This document shows, in pieces, positions 25,651 to 34,202 of a DNA stretch of 64,000 nt. The stretch spans positions 124,001 through 188,000 of the forward strand of contig NZ_LJOD01000003.1 in assembly GCF_001295265.1 (NCBI RefSeq), in the 5' to 3' direction. The position numbers and the translations under genes were made by a program. The first letter of the stretch is position 1, and each line of letters begins with the position of its first letter. The notes beneath the pieces were generated by a model. It was given only the letters and a program-made list of their open reading frames with translations, did not search any database and was not told where the DNA came from. The stretch comes from Chryseobacterium indologenes (GTDB lineage Bacteria; Bacteroidota; Bacteroidia; Flavobacteriales; Weeksellaceae).

Positions 25651-27978
25651 TTAAAAAGGATATCCGATGGCTATATTTAAAATAAGATTATCTTTTCTCC
25701 AGCCCGGATCTCCGAAGTTGATTTTGTCAAATGCCCAGCGGTTTCCCTTTTCATAATAAGGAACACGTAAAGGCATGGCCAGATCCAGTCTTAAAATTAA
25801 TATGGAAAAATCAAGTCTCAGACCCACTCCGGCACCCACGGCAATTTCACTCAGAAATTCTTTTGAAAATTTAGCTCCCGGTCTTTTGTCATCATTATTG
25901 ATCAGCCAGATATTTCCGGCATCTACAAATACGGCTGCATTTAAAAATTTATAAAGATTCGCACGGTATTCGGCATTTAATTCCAGCTTAATATCTCCGG
26001 ACTGATCAAAATAAGCTCCTTCCTTTATCGTTCTCGGATCAAAACTTCCCGGTCCCAGCGTTCTGGCACGGAAAGCCCTTATGCTGTTGCTTCCTCCTGA
26101 GAAAAACTGTTTGGAGAATGGAATGAATTCTGAATTTCCATACGGATAGGCAATTCCTCCGATGAAACGGGTTGCAAGAGATGATTTTTCAGTGAATTTA
26201 TGATAAAACCTGAAGTCGTTTTCCATTTTTACATACTGACTGAAAGGAATTCCAAAAATCTTTTTTTCCTTATCCTTTTTTACATCAGCTCCCGTTACCA
26301 GTCCCGTGATGTTTCCTGCAAGATCAAGGGTTCCTTTATAATAAACGGTATTCTTTTTAGGATACATCGTATTCGTATAGGTATAGGAATAAGTAGGTCC
26401 AAAAATCAGCTGCTTTTGTACAATACGCTGCATGGCAGGGTTGTTTTCCGAGATCAAATCATATTCAGCGGTAACTTTGGCCGGAGATACCAAAGTAATA
26501 TCAATCACTTTCAGCTCATGTTCTTTTCTTGCATTTTCTTTCCAAACATATCCGAATGAGCCGGTAAAATTATTAAGCGTATAATATTTTGTCCTGTTCT
26601 GGAATTCATACCCCAAAGAAATATTCGTTCTTGGCACAAATTCGCTGGAAGAATGAAAACGGAATGGCGCTACAATTCTCGGAATAGAAAGCTGTACATT
26701 CGTTCCTCCACGGAAAATGTTATTGGCATTTTCAGGACCGCCCATCTGGAAGTCAAAAGCTCCGTAAATAGATGCCTTAAACTGTTCAGCACCACGGAAG
26801 AAATTTCGGTGGGTCCAGTTCAGGTTAAGCTCACTACCGGCATAGTTGGCGGAATTGGTTCTTCCGAGTGCTTCAAGACGAAGTGACTGAATCTGTCTTG
26901 GTGTCAGCAAATAATAAGCATCAAATTTATGATTCAGAGAATCCGAAACAATAAATTCATTCTTTACAAACTTGAAAACACCGAGACTGATTAACCTGTT
27001 TAAAGTAAGATTATGATTAGAACGATTGTAAAGATCTCCCTTTTTAAAGTATAAAGCCCTGTCGAAAATCTTCGGTTTGAATTTATGCTGCGGATCAATG
27101 ACGTAGATGTCATCAAAAGCATATTTAGAAAGAGAGTCTTTATCCATGGGGATAGAATATTTTCCGTCTTTTACGTCCTGAATGTTATAATTGGGAAATA
27201 CCACCACCTTATCAATGCTGAATTGCTGCCTGGCCAGATCCGGAGTATTATCTTTAAGTTTTACATTAAGTTCAACCTTATGGTTTTTGCTTACAGTACT
27301 GTCTGCCTGTACAATGATGTTGTCGGGATGGAAATAGTAAAAGCCTCTTTCCTTTAAGCCATTGTCAATTCTTTCACGTTCAGCTTTGATGACGTCCAGA
27401 TCAAAAGGCTTTCCGTTTTTAAGAAATGTTTTATCAGCTATATTTTGAATTTCCTGATTAACCAAAGTAGAGTCTTTCTGGAACTTTACTCCCTCTACCA
27501 TGTATCTTGCACCCGGCCTCACCTTATAGATTACCTGGGCTTTTTTATTTTTTGAAACGGTGTCATAAGTAGCTTTTGCATTGAAATATCCTTTGTTTTC
27601 AGAATAATTAACAATAATATCTTTATTGAATTCACGGTCTACATCACCTAATAATACCGGCTTTTCACCCACTTTATATTTAAGCCAGTAATTAAAGCCC
27701 TTATCCTTTTTAGGCTCTTTGGCGATATTATAAAAATACAGCTTCGGGCGCATTCCCAAAAATGTAGAATTGGGTTTTGGGGTAAGATTGGCTTCCAGAG
27801 CGGTCTGAAGATCCTTCTTTTCTTTCTTCGAAATCGTGTCATTTTCAATCTTTACCTCAGCGCCTGTGTAAAGCATCTGGCCTTCCTTCAGAAATCTGGT
27901 ATTGCTGCAGGAAATGGCAGTTACTGCCAATCCGGAAATCAACAGGTATTTACAATAGGTATGGAATGTATGATTCAT
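25651..27978 (-). CDS. tamL: TamL: TamA-type outer-membrane assembly lipoprotein
   Basis: The 775-residue product has a lipoprotein signal (lipobox ISCS, Cys near 24), unlike proteobacterial TamA. POTRA-like repeats follow over about residues 40-370. The C-terminal barrel belongs to the Omp85/BamA superfamily: it has FFSGGSNSIRAFRARTLGPG (the conserved loop with R-x-F/R-x-R) and ends in IAIGYPF with a terminal aromatic. Bacteroidetes replace TamA with this lipidated form. Its start overlaps the tamB stop by 1 base. The pair is thought to act in outer-membrane protein or lipid transport. Confidence 0.92.
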   Translation of the reverse strand: MNHTFHTYCKYLLISGLAVTAISCSNTRFLKEGQMLYTGAEVKIENDTISKKEKKDLQTALEANLTPKPNSTFLGMRPKLYFYNIAKEPKKDKGFNYWLKYKVGEKPVLLGDVDREFNKDIIVNYSENKGYFNAKATYDTVSKNKKAQVIYKVRPGARYMVEGVKFQKDSTLVNQEIQNIADKTFLKNGKPFDLDVIKAERERIDNGLKERGFYYFHPDNIIVQADSTVSKNHKVELNVKLKDNTPDLARQQFSIDKVVVFPNYNIQDVKDGKYSIPMDKDSLSKYAFDDIYVIDPQHKFKPKIFDRALYFKKGDLYNRSNHNLTLNRLISLGVFKFVKNEFIVSDSLNHKFDAYYLLTPRQIQSLRLEALGRTNSANYAGSELNLNWTHRNFFRGAEQFKASIYGAFDFQMGGPENANNIFRGGTNVQLSIPRIVAPFRFHSSSEFVPRTNISLGYEFQNRTKYYTLNNFTGSFGYVWKENARKEHELKVIDITLVSPAKVTAEYDLISENNPAMQRIVQKQLIFGPTYSYTYTNTMYPKKNTVYYKGTLDLAGNITGLVTGADVKKDKEKKIFGIPFSQYVKMENDFRFYHKFTEKSSLATRFIGGIAYPYGNSEFIPFSKQFFSGGSNSIRAFRARTLGPGSFDPRTIKEGAYFDQSGDIKLELNAEYRANLYKFLNAAVFVDAGNIWLINNDDKRPGAKFSKEFLSEIAVGAGVGLRLDFSILILRLDLAMPLRVPYYEKGNRWAFDKINFGDPGWRKDNLILNIAIGYPF

Positions 27979-30900
27979 TACTTAAATTCTACAACTTGAT
28001 TATTCTGATTCTTCTTCGGTTTCTTCTCTCTGGTTTTCTGGAAAATCTCCCGGAATTTGTCATAGTCCAGGGTAATGATAAATCCAACTCCGGTTTCTAT
28101 GATCTGCCCCTGAAGAGCCACCTGATATTCATCCTTACGGTAAGCACGCAGCATATATCTGCCGTCTTTGGAAAGGCTGTAATCTACAGACACATTTCCG
28201 GCAATATTCGTCATGTTTTCATTCTGACGGGCCTGGCCTTCCAGTCCGAAATTACTTCCTACCGTTACTTTCAGCCTGTCATTCAACAGCTTTTTACTGA
28301 TATCCACATTCAGGTCGGTTCTCGTATTCTTTTGTCCGGTAGAATAATCTTCCGAAGAATCCAGATTAAAATTAAGATCCACTCCTTTGATCAGGCTGGC
28401 TGCAAAATTATTCAGCTGTTGGGACAGAATCTTGCTCACACTCTGTCGGGCCATTGTTTCGGCTGACATTCCGGCACCGCTTTCAAATGGATTTTCACCG
28501 ATAAAACGGTTCATAATAAGCAACGCGAAAACCTGTTTATTCAACTCGGATTCCTGGGTTCTGAGCTGGATGAGCTTCTGATCGATAACATCCTTTACGT
28601 TAGATGAAATGGCATTGTTTTTCTCGTCTGTGGTAATATCAAAACTCAGCTGTGGTTTCAGAAGTTCTCCTTTCATCTTTAATAAAGTATTGAACGGAAT
28701 TCTCTGCTTATACTGGTTCATTGTAGAGGCAGCTTCACCACTGATCTGCTGTTCCACAAGGTCAATCGGAGGAGCCTCTGTTTTATACACGGCAGTGATG
28801 TCCATCTGGGCCATTGTAGGCTCTCCGGTCCAGGTAATTGTGCTTCCTTTCTGGATATCAAACTTACGTTTAAGGAAACTTACGGAAAGATCATAACTTC
28901 CTTTTTCTACTTCATACACCCCAACGAGGGTCGTCTTTCCGGAAGGGTCAATTCCTCCGGTTAATTCTGCTTCACCCTGGAGCTGTACAAAGTCACCGTT
29001 TGCCTTATCGATGATCAGTGAAAGCTTGGCCTCTTTGCTCACCTCAATATTGACGCTTACGTCCATTCCTTTGATGCGGCTCTGTGCATTAAGAGAATCG
29101 GCTTTAATGGTTTTATTGAGAACAACCTGATCCTGGTCAATGAACTCTACGATTCCATCTCTTTCCTGTAGTGAAGGGCTGGATTGCGGAAGAACAAAAG
29201 TAAAATCTGTATTGTCTGCCACGCTCAGCCTTCCGTCCACTTTCGGAAGATCAAGGTTTCCGCGGATGCGAAGCCCTGCATCAATAGCTAGAACACCGTA
29301 CATCATTGCATCATTGGATTTTTCAGAGTTTACCACTTTAAAGTCTTTGGCATTCACATTAAGATTAAAGGCAAAATCCCTGTAAGTCTGCGTGAGAACC
29401 TGCCCGTTAACGACCAGAGAATTGCCGTCTTTATCATTAATTTTAAATCGGTTGAACTCAATACCGCGGCTGGTAAAGTCAATTTCATCATTCAGTTTTC
29501 TGAAATCACTTCCCGTTTTGGCAATTTCCAGACCTGCATCATTGAATTTTACCTTACCTAAAATATTCGGTTTATCGGCTGTTCCGGTGATCTTTAAATT
29601 CCCGGAAAGATATCCTTCTGTATTCGTGATTGCATTCATGGAGAATCCTTGGATGCTCTTCATCTGAATCTGGTTGATTGCCATATTCAGATCAAATGTA
29701 CTGGCAGAAGTATTATAGTCTCCCAGGATTTTTACATCATTATTATTTCCGGAAAGGGCTATATCGGCATTTAAAATATTCGGTGAAGTATTGTTTACTT
29801 TTACCGCGAGATTTCCTACCGGACTTCCGTAAACAATCAGATCAGATACGTTAAGATCCGAAGTAAAGGTCATATTTTTGGTAAGATCACGAAGCTGGGC
29901 TGTTCCGTTGATTGTTCCACGGGCCAGAACCGTATCTTTTTTGATCAGCTCTGTTATTGTTTCAATTTTAAAATCTTTCAGGGCAACATTCAATGGGCTT
30001 GCAGGATTTTCACTTTCCGACTGAAGTGCAATCTCACTGCCGCCATTGGAAAGAATGAAATGGTCTGCTAAAATTCCTTTGCTGCTGATCTGGATCTTAT
30101 TGTTTTCCGCCACATTCCAGTCTGCGTAATTTAATTTTAACCCGTCCGGTTTCAGCGAAATCTCAGTAATGTCATTCAGTGATTTTGCATTTCCGGCAAT
30201 AAGGAACTGTGTGGCATCTTTGGCGTCTTTGGTTGTAATATTATAGTTGATAATATTGTCTGCCACATCACCGTTTACACTGACTTTATTCAGGGTAAAG
30301 CTTGAACTTTTTAAAGCAGCTACATTAAGGCCGTATTGAAGAGCCTGATTTTCATTGGTAACTTTCAGGGTAGCATTCTCAATCGTATTTTCACCATACA
30401 GCAGCTGTGGAATTGCTCCGTCAATTTCTATTTTCTGAGAATCTGCATCATAGTTTCCGACCAGGTTAATTGTCTCAAAACTTTTCAGTTCCGGTACAAA
30501 CTTGCGGATCAGGTCATCATTTTTGATTTTGGCGCTGAAGGTGAAAAACTGTCCAGGATCTACTTTCTCTGTTTTTCCAGGCTTCTGAAACTGGTAATAC
30601 TGATTGATGGTCTGGGTTAAAGATCCGAAGATCTGGGTAAGCCTATATTTTCCTTTTAAAGAAACATCCGCGATCTGGGAATTGAAAATAATCTGTGTTG
30701 AATCCTGTGTGGAAGAAGCTTTTACATTCACTTCCTGCACCGGATATACTTCTTTGGTGTCTGAAAAGGCAAAATCTTTAAGATTAAGGGAGCCATTCAG
30801 GTTGTCGGGGTCCAGATTGGTGAAATCTCCATCAATCTTTCCTGCAATGATCATCGGTTTTTCATAGAAGCCAAGCTTATTCACATCCAGTTTGATAACC

Positions 30901-33026
30901 TCACCATTGACTTTTACCGTAGGGTTTTTATCATCATAAATTCCCGAAGCTGTTAAATCCAGATTAGCATTAGGGTCTTTTGAGTTAAGAACAATATGGT
31001 ACGCTCCTCTTTTTATGGTACCTGTAACATCCATATTCTGGTAACGATAACCTTTGTACACTGCCGAAACGACGTGACCTTTAAGATCAGCATTGGCATT
31101 TTTGAAATCAAAACTTTCGCCTTTGGCTGAGATTTGTGCCGTAACAGATCCTATATCTTTATTCTGAATGATTTTTCCGATCTGAACAGCCTGAAGATTG
31201 GCTTTTACATTATATCTCTCATGGTTTTTTCTGCTCATATCAACATCTGCAGCCACTGCGGCATTGCCGAGGGTAGAGTAGAGGTTAAGATCTGTTTTGA
31301 TTACCTTGGTGGTTCCTTTTGCATTTCCTTTGATGCTGAAATGAGACGGAAGGGAAATGGTGGGCGGAATTGTATTTTTCGGAACCAGATTGAACACGGT
31401 TTTAGCTTCTGCGGAAAATTCCCCGATTCTCAGATCGTAATAAAGATGATCTGGATTCATTGCATTTCTGATTCTTCCGGATGCGGCTACTCTTAGCTGA
31501 TCCAGTCCTGAAACTTTTAAATTCTGGATCAGAAGGTCATTTATGCTTCCTTTTACATTGGCATTGACATTCAGCACCGCGTTAGGATATTTATTGAACG
31601 GAACGGTACTTCGTAAAGCAGGAACAATATTCAGAATATCAGAGAACCCTATTTTTGAGTCTTTGATGTTGGCTGCAATTTTTACGGCGCCCGGATTGGA
31701 AGTAAGCTGATCAACAGAATCATAATTTAAAACCACTTCATCCCGGATAATCGTCTTTGGAGTCTGCAGGTAAAGATCTTTCAGATATGCTTCTTTTTCA
31801 GCATACACAAAATCTGTATTGAACTTTTGAATGTTCAGTCCACGAGACTCCTGAATTTCCGCTGAATTAACCGTTCCTGCAAAAGTATTGTTCTCCATTT
31901 TGAAGCTTCTTACCTCCACATTCATTTTTGAAAAATTCAGGTGGTTGAAATCCATACCGGACCTGGTTGGAGCGATGGCTGTATTGTTGTAAACAGCTTT
32001 TACATCATTAAGAACAAGTTTTCCAAGAATGAGTTTCAAGGCTTTATCCTTATCGGAAACTTTTGAAACTTCAGATTCCTTTGTATTTTTCGGATTGGCA
32101 TTCTGTGCCGGAAGATAAAGGTTCGCATTGATATCTGCACCTGAAAGCACGACGTTGGAAATATTGTAGGCATTGTTTTCCAGATCCAGCTTGTTAACTT
32201 TGGTGCTTAGTTCCTTGAATAAGACTTTAGCAAAAGTTTTGGTATTGTCATCGCCGTAATCAATATCGAAATTGGTAAGTTTAATTCCTCTTAAACCAAT
32301 GCTCATTGGTTTTTTATCGTTCAGGGAATCTACTTTTTTCTCTACTTTTTTAGAAACTTCCTCTAGAAGATCCTGTTTTAATTTTAATTTCAGGCCGTCA
32401 AGATTGATGTCGTTGACAGCGTAGGTGTTTTTATTGAGATCGAAAGTCTTAACCCTTGTATCAAAAGATCTGAAGTAAAGCTTGATGTCATTTCTCGACT
32501 GCTGGTCGTTGAAAGTAACGCCAATATCTTTTAAATTGATTTTATCCAGGGAAATAATAAAAGGTTTGGAAGGGCTTTCCTCTTTGTCGCTGGTTGCAAA
32601 GGCATTGATGATATAATCAAAATTGAAGCTTCCGTCCGGTTTTCGTACTACATTGGCACGGGCTCCTTCCAGGTCTACAGAGGTAATATCTGCTGTGGAA
32701 TTGATCAGCTTCAGCATGTTTAAACCTACATCCAGTTTCCTGACAGCAAGAAGGGTGTCTACTTCCTGACCTTTCAGATAAAGGTTCTGCATGACAAGGC
32801 TGTTGGGAAACCCTATGTATACCTTTTCAAGGCTTACTTTGGTTTTGATCTTTTTTTCAAGATATACAATCAGTTTGTCTTTAATGAAATTCTGAACGGC
32901 AGGGAGTCTGAGGCTGAGTATCAGCAGGGTAAGTAAAACCAATATTGAAATAAAGGTTATTACAATACGCCTTAAGATTTTTCTTGTGTTGATTTTCAGT
33001 TTCAAATGCGATGAGGTTTGTAACAA
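27978..33026 (-). CDS. tamB: TamB: AsmA-like intermembrane bridge protein
   Basis: The 1682-residue product has one N-terminal membrane anchor (about 20-42), then a long beta-rich repetitive region typical of AsmA/TamB bridge proteins, and the conserved TamB domain at the C-terminus (about 1200-1650). It spans the periplasm and is believed to carry phospholipids or assist barrel assembly with its outer-membrane partner, encoded immediately downstream. The likely start is a TTG at the upstream end of the open frame, since the first ATG lies after the membrane anchor. It ends with a Lys/Gln/Asn-rich tail. Confidence 0.92.
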   Translation of the reverse strand: MLQTSSHLKLKINTRKILRRIVITFISILVLLTLLILSLRLPAVQNFIKDKLIVYLEKKIKTKVSLEKVYIGFPNSLVMQNLYLKGQEVDTLLAVRKLDVGLNMLKLINSTADITSVDLEGARANVVRKPDGSFNFDYIINAFATSDKEESPSKPFIISLDKINLKDIGVTFNDQQSRNDIKLYFRSFDTRVKTFDLNKNTYAVNDINLDGLKLKLKQDLLEEVSKKVEKKVDSLNDKKPMSIGLRGIKLTNFDIDYGDDNTKTFAKVLFKELSTKVNKLDLENNAYNISNVVLSGADINANLYLPAQNANPKNTKESEVSKVSDKDKALKLILGKLVLNDVKAVYNNTAIAPTRSGMDFNHLNFSKMNVEVRSFKMENNTFAGTVNSAEIQESRGLNIQKFNTDFVYAEKEAYLKDLYLQTPKTIIRDEVVLNYDSVDQLTSNPGAVKIAANIKDSKIGFSDILNIVPALRSTVPFNKYPNAVLNVNANVKGSINDLLIQNLKVSGLDQLRVAASGRIRNAMNPDHLYYDLRIGEFSAEAKTVFNLVPKNTIPPTISLPSHFSIKGNAKGTTKVIKTDLNLYSTLGNAAVAADVDMSRKNHERYNVKANLQAVQIGKIIQNKDIGSVTAQISAKGESFDFKNANADLKGHVVSAVYKGYRYQNMDVTGTIKRGAYHIVLNSKDPNANLDLTASGIYDDKNPTVKVNGEVIKLDVNKLGFYEKPMIIAGKIDGDFTNLDPDNLNGSLNLKDFAFSDTKEVYPVQEVNVKASSTQDSTQIIFNSQIADVSLKGKYRLTQIFGSLTQTINQYYQFQKPGKTEKVDPGQFFTFSAKIKNDDLIRKFVPELKSFETINLVGNYDADSQKIEIDGAIPQLLYGENTIENATLKVTNENQALQYGLNVAALKSSSFTLNKVSVNGDVADNIINYNITTKDAKDATQFLIAGNAKSLNDITEISLKPDGLKLNYADWNVAENNKIQISSKGILADHFILSNGGSEIALQSESENPASPLNVALKDFKIETITELIKKDTVLARGTINGTAQLRDLTKNMTFTSDLNVSDLIVYGSPVGNLAVKVNNTSPNILNADIALSGNNNDVKILGDYNTSASTFDLNMAINQIQMKSIQGFSMNAITNTEGYLSGNLKITGTADKPNILGKVKFNDAGLEIAKTGSDFRKLNDEIDFTSRGIEFNRFKINDKDGNSLVVNGQVLTQTYRDFAFNLNVNAKDFKVVNSEKSNDAMMYGVLAIDAGLRIRGNLDLPKVDGRLSVADNTDFTFVLPQSSPSLQERDGIVEFIDQDQVVLNKTIKADSLNAQSRIKGMDVSVNIEVSKEAKLSLIIDKANGDFVQLQGEAELTGGIDPSGKTTLVGVYEVEKGSYDLSVSFLKRKFDIQKGSTITWTGEPTMAQMDITAVYKTEAPPIDLVEQQISGEAASTMNQYKQRIPFNTLLKMKGELLKPQLSFDITTDEKNNAISSNVKDVIDQKLIQLRTQESELNKQVFALLIMNRFIGENPFESGAGMSAETMARQSVSKILSQQLNNFAASLIKGVDLNFNLDSSEDYSTGQKNTRTDLNVDISKKLLNDRLKVTVGSNFGLEGQARQNENMTNIAGNVSVDYSLSKDGRYMLRAYRKDEYQVALQGQIIETGVGFIITLDYDKFREIFQKTREKKPKKNQNNQVVEFK

Positions 33027-33079
33027 AGATAGTAATACTAATTAATTCGTTCTTTGTTGTGGTACCCTTTTGCATATAC

Positions 33080-33171
33080 AAAAATCCTGCCTTGGCTGTC
33101 CTGTTATGGAATTTAGTTTAGTAGTCGTCAAGTGAATTAGTTGATAAGAACGAGCCAAGACGTGGATTTTT
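33080..33171. repeat. Imperfect inverted repeat upstream of tamB
   Basis: AAAAATCC and TTGGCT (33080-33087, 33092-33097) are mirrored by GAGCCAAG and GGATTTTT (33152-33159, 33164-33171), leaving about 54 bases between the inner arms. The ends look like those of a small mobile or dispersed repeat. No transposase frame is inside. Confidence 0.4.
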
Positions 33172-33181
33172 ATTCTTTAAA

Positions 33182-33262
33182 AGCCCCCTTTTGATCATTT
33201 TTTAATGTTGAAAAGGTTAGCAAAAATGAAATTCAAATGTTAGTGTAGTTTCAAAGGGGGCT
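33182..33262 (-). terminator. Long-loop inverted repeat after ccoP
   Basis: AGCCCCCTTTTGA (33182-33194) pairs with TCAAAGGGGGCT (33251-33262), with a 56-base loop. On the minus strand the last arm is followed by TTTTAAAG, 35 bases past the ccoP stop, so it may end ccoP transcription or be part of a repeat element. Confidence 0.4.
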
Positions 33263-33296
33263 GGCATGGTTTAATATATTTGAGGTAATAAATTTT

Positions 33297-34184
33297 CTAT
33301 TCGTTTCCGTTCTCCCACTTCACTTCTTCACCCTGAGGAGCAGCTCCTCCCTGACCTTCTGTGATGGGTGCCGTTTCCTGATTGATATGGTAAACATAGG
33401 CGGCGATCTTTTCAGCATCTCTTCCGGTAATGGTTCCGTCTTTGATGAAAGGTCTCATGGTAGGGTTATTCGGAGAACCGTTTTCAAGCATCCAGAAGAC
33501 GTTTTTAAATAAGCTTTTCTCTTTGATGTTGATCCAGTGAGTGTCGGTAAGGTTTGGACCGATACCGCCTTTTCCTCCATCTCCATGGCAGGTTACACAG
33601 TTGGTTTTAAACAGTTCCTGGCCTTCTGCAATGTTATCTGCACTGTATTTCGCGGTTTCCAGATTGATTTGAGGTGCGGTTTTCTCATACTCCTGAATGG
33701 AAGCCAGCATGGTTTTCGCTTCTTTATCATATTCAGCTTCCGGGTGGGCATAATCTGTGAAAGCAAAAGCCGTCATATACACCACACAGAAGATACATCC
33801 GAACCAGAAAAGTCCTATCCACCATTTCGGAAGTGAGTTATCGAGCTCTGTAATCCCGTCAAAACCATGGTCAATCAGAATATCTTTTTCTTCTGTAGCG
33901 GACTGTTTCTTAAAGGCTGAGTTCCATAGCTTCTGGTAATACGGAATATTTTTTTCTGCCAGATATTGCTTTTTCTCTTCCTCAGATAACCTGTTGAAGG
34001 TTTCATTTTCAACCAGATCTCCAATAGAGTTCATGATCATCAGAAGGATAACGGCAATTAGCAGCAGCGCCCAGAAAAAAGGAGAAGATAAGTAACCTGA
34101 ATCTCCGGCGAACATTTCAAATGCCATGATCGTTAAGCCTATCGTTGCCGCGATATATACTGAAATAGGGGTTCTCGTTTTCAT
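33297..34184 (-). CDS. ccoP: cbb3 cytochrome c oxidase subunit CcoP, single-heme form
   Basis: The 295-residue product has two N-terminal hydrophobic segments, then the CcoP/FixP N-terminal domain (ITELDNSLPKWW near 111-122, followed by a membrane helix). One cytochrome c domain follows, with the heme site CVTCH near residue 196. Proteobacterial CcoP usually has two CxxCH sites; only one is present here. It should pass electrons to the CcoNO subunit encoded 18 bases upstream. The C-terminal tail (GGAAPQGEE) is Gly/Glu-rich. No ccoG, ccoH or ccoS follows. Confidence 0.92.
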   Translation of the reverse strand: MKTRTPISVYIAATIGLTIMAFEMFAGDSGYLSSPFFWALLLIAVILLMIMNSIGDLVENETFNRLSEEEKKQYLAEKNIPYYQKLWNSAFKKQSATEEKDILIDHGFDGITELDNSLPKWWIGLFWFGCIFCVVYMTAFAFTDYAHPEAEYDKEAKTMLASIQEYEKTAPQINLETAKYSADNIAEGQELFKTNCVTCHGDGGKGGIGPNLTDTHWINIKEKSLFKNVFWMLENGSPNNPTMRPFIKDGTITGRDAEKIAAYVYHINQETAPITEGQGGAAPQGEEVKWENGNE

Positions 34185-34202
34185 TGCTTTACATTTTAAT
34201 AA

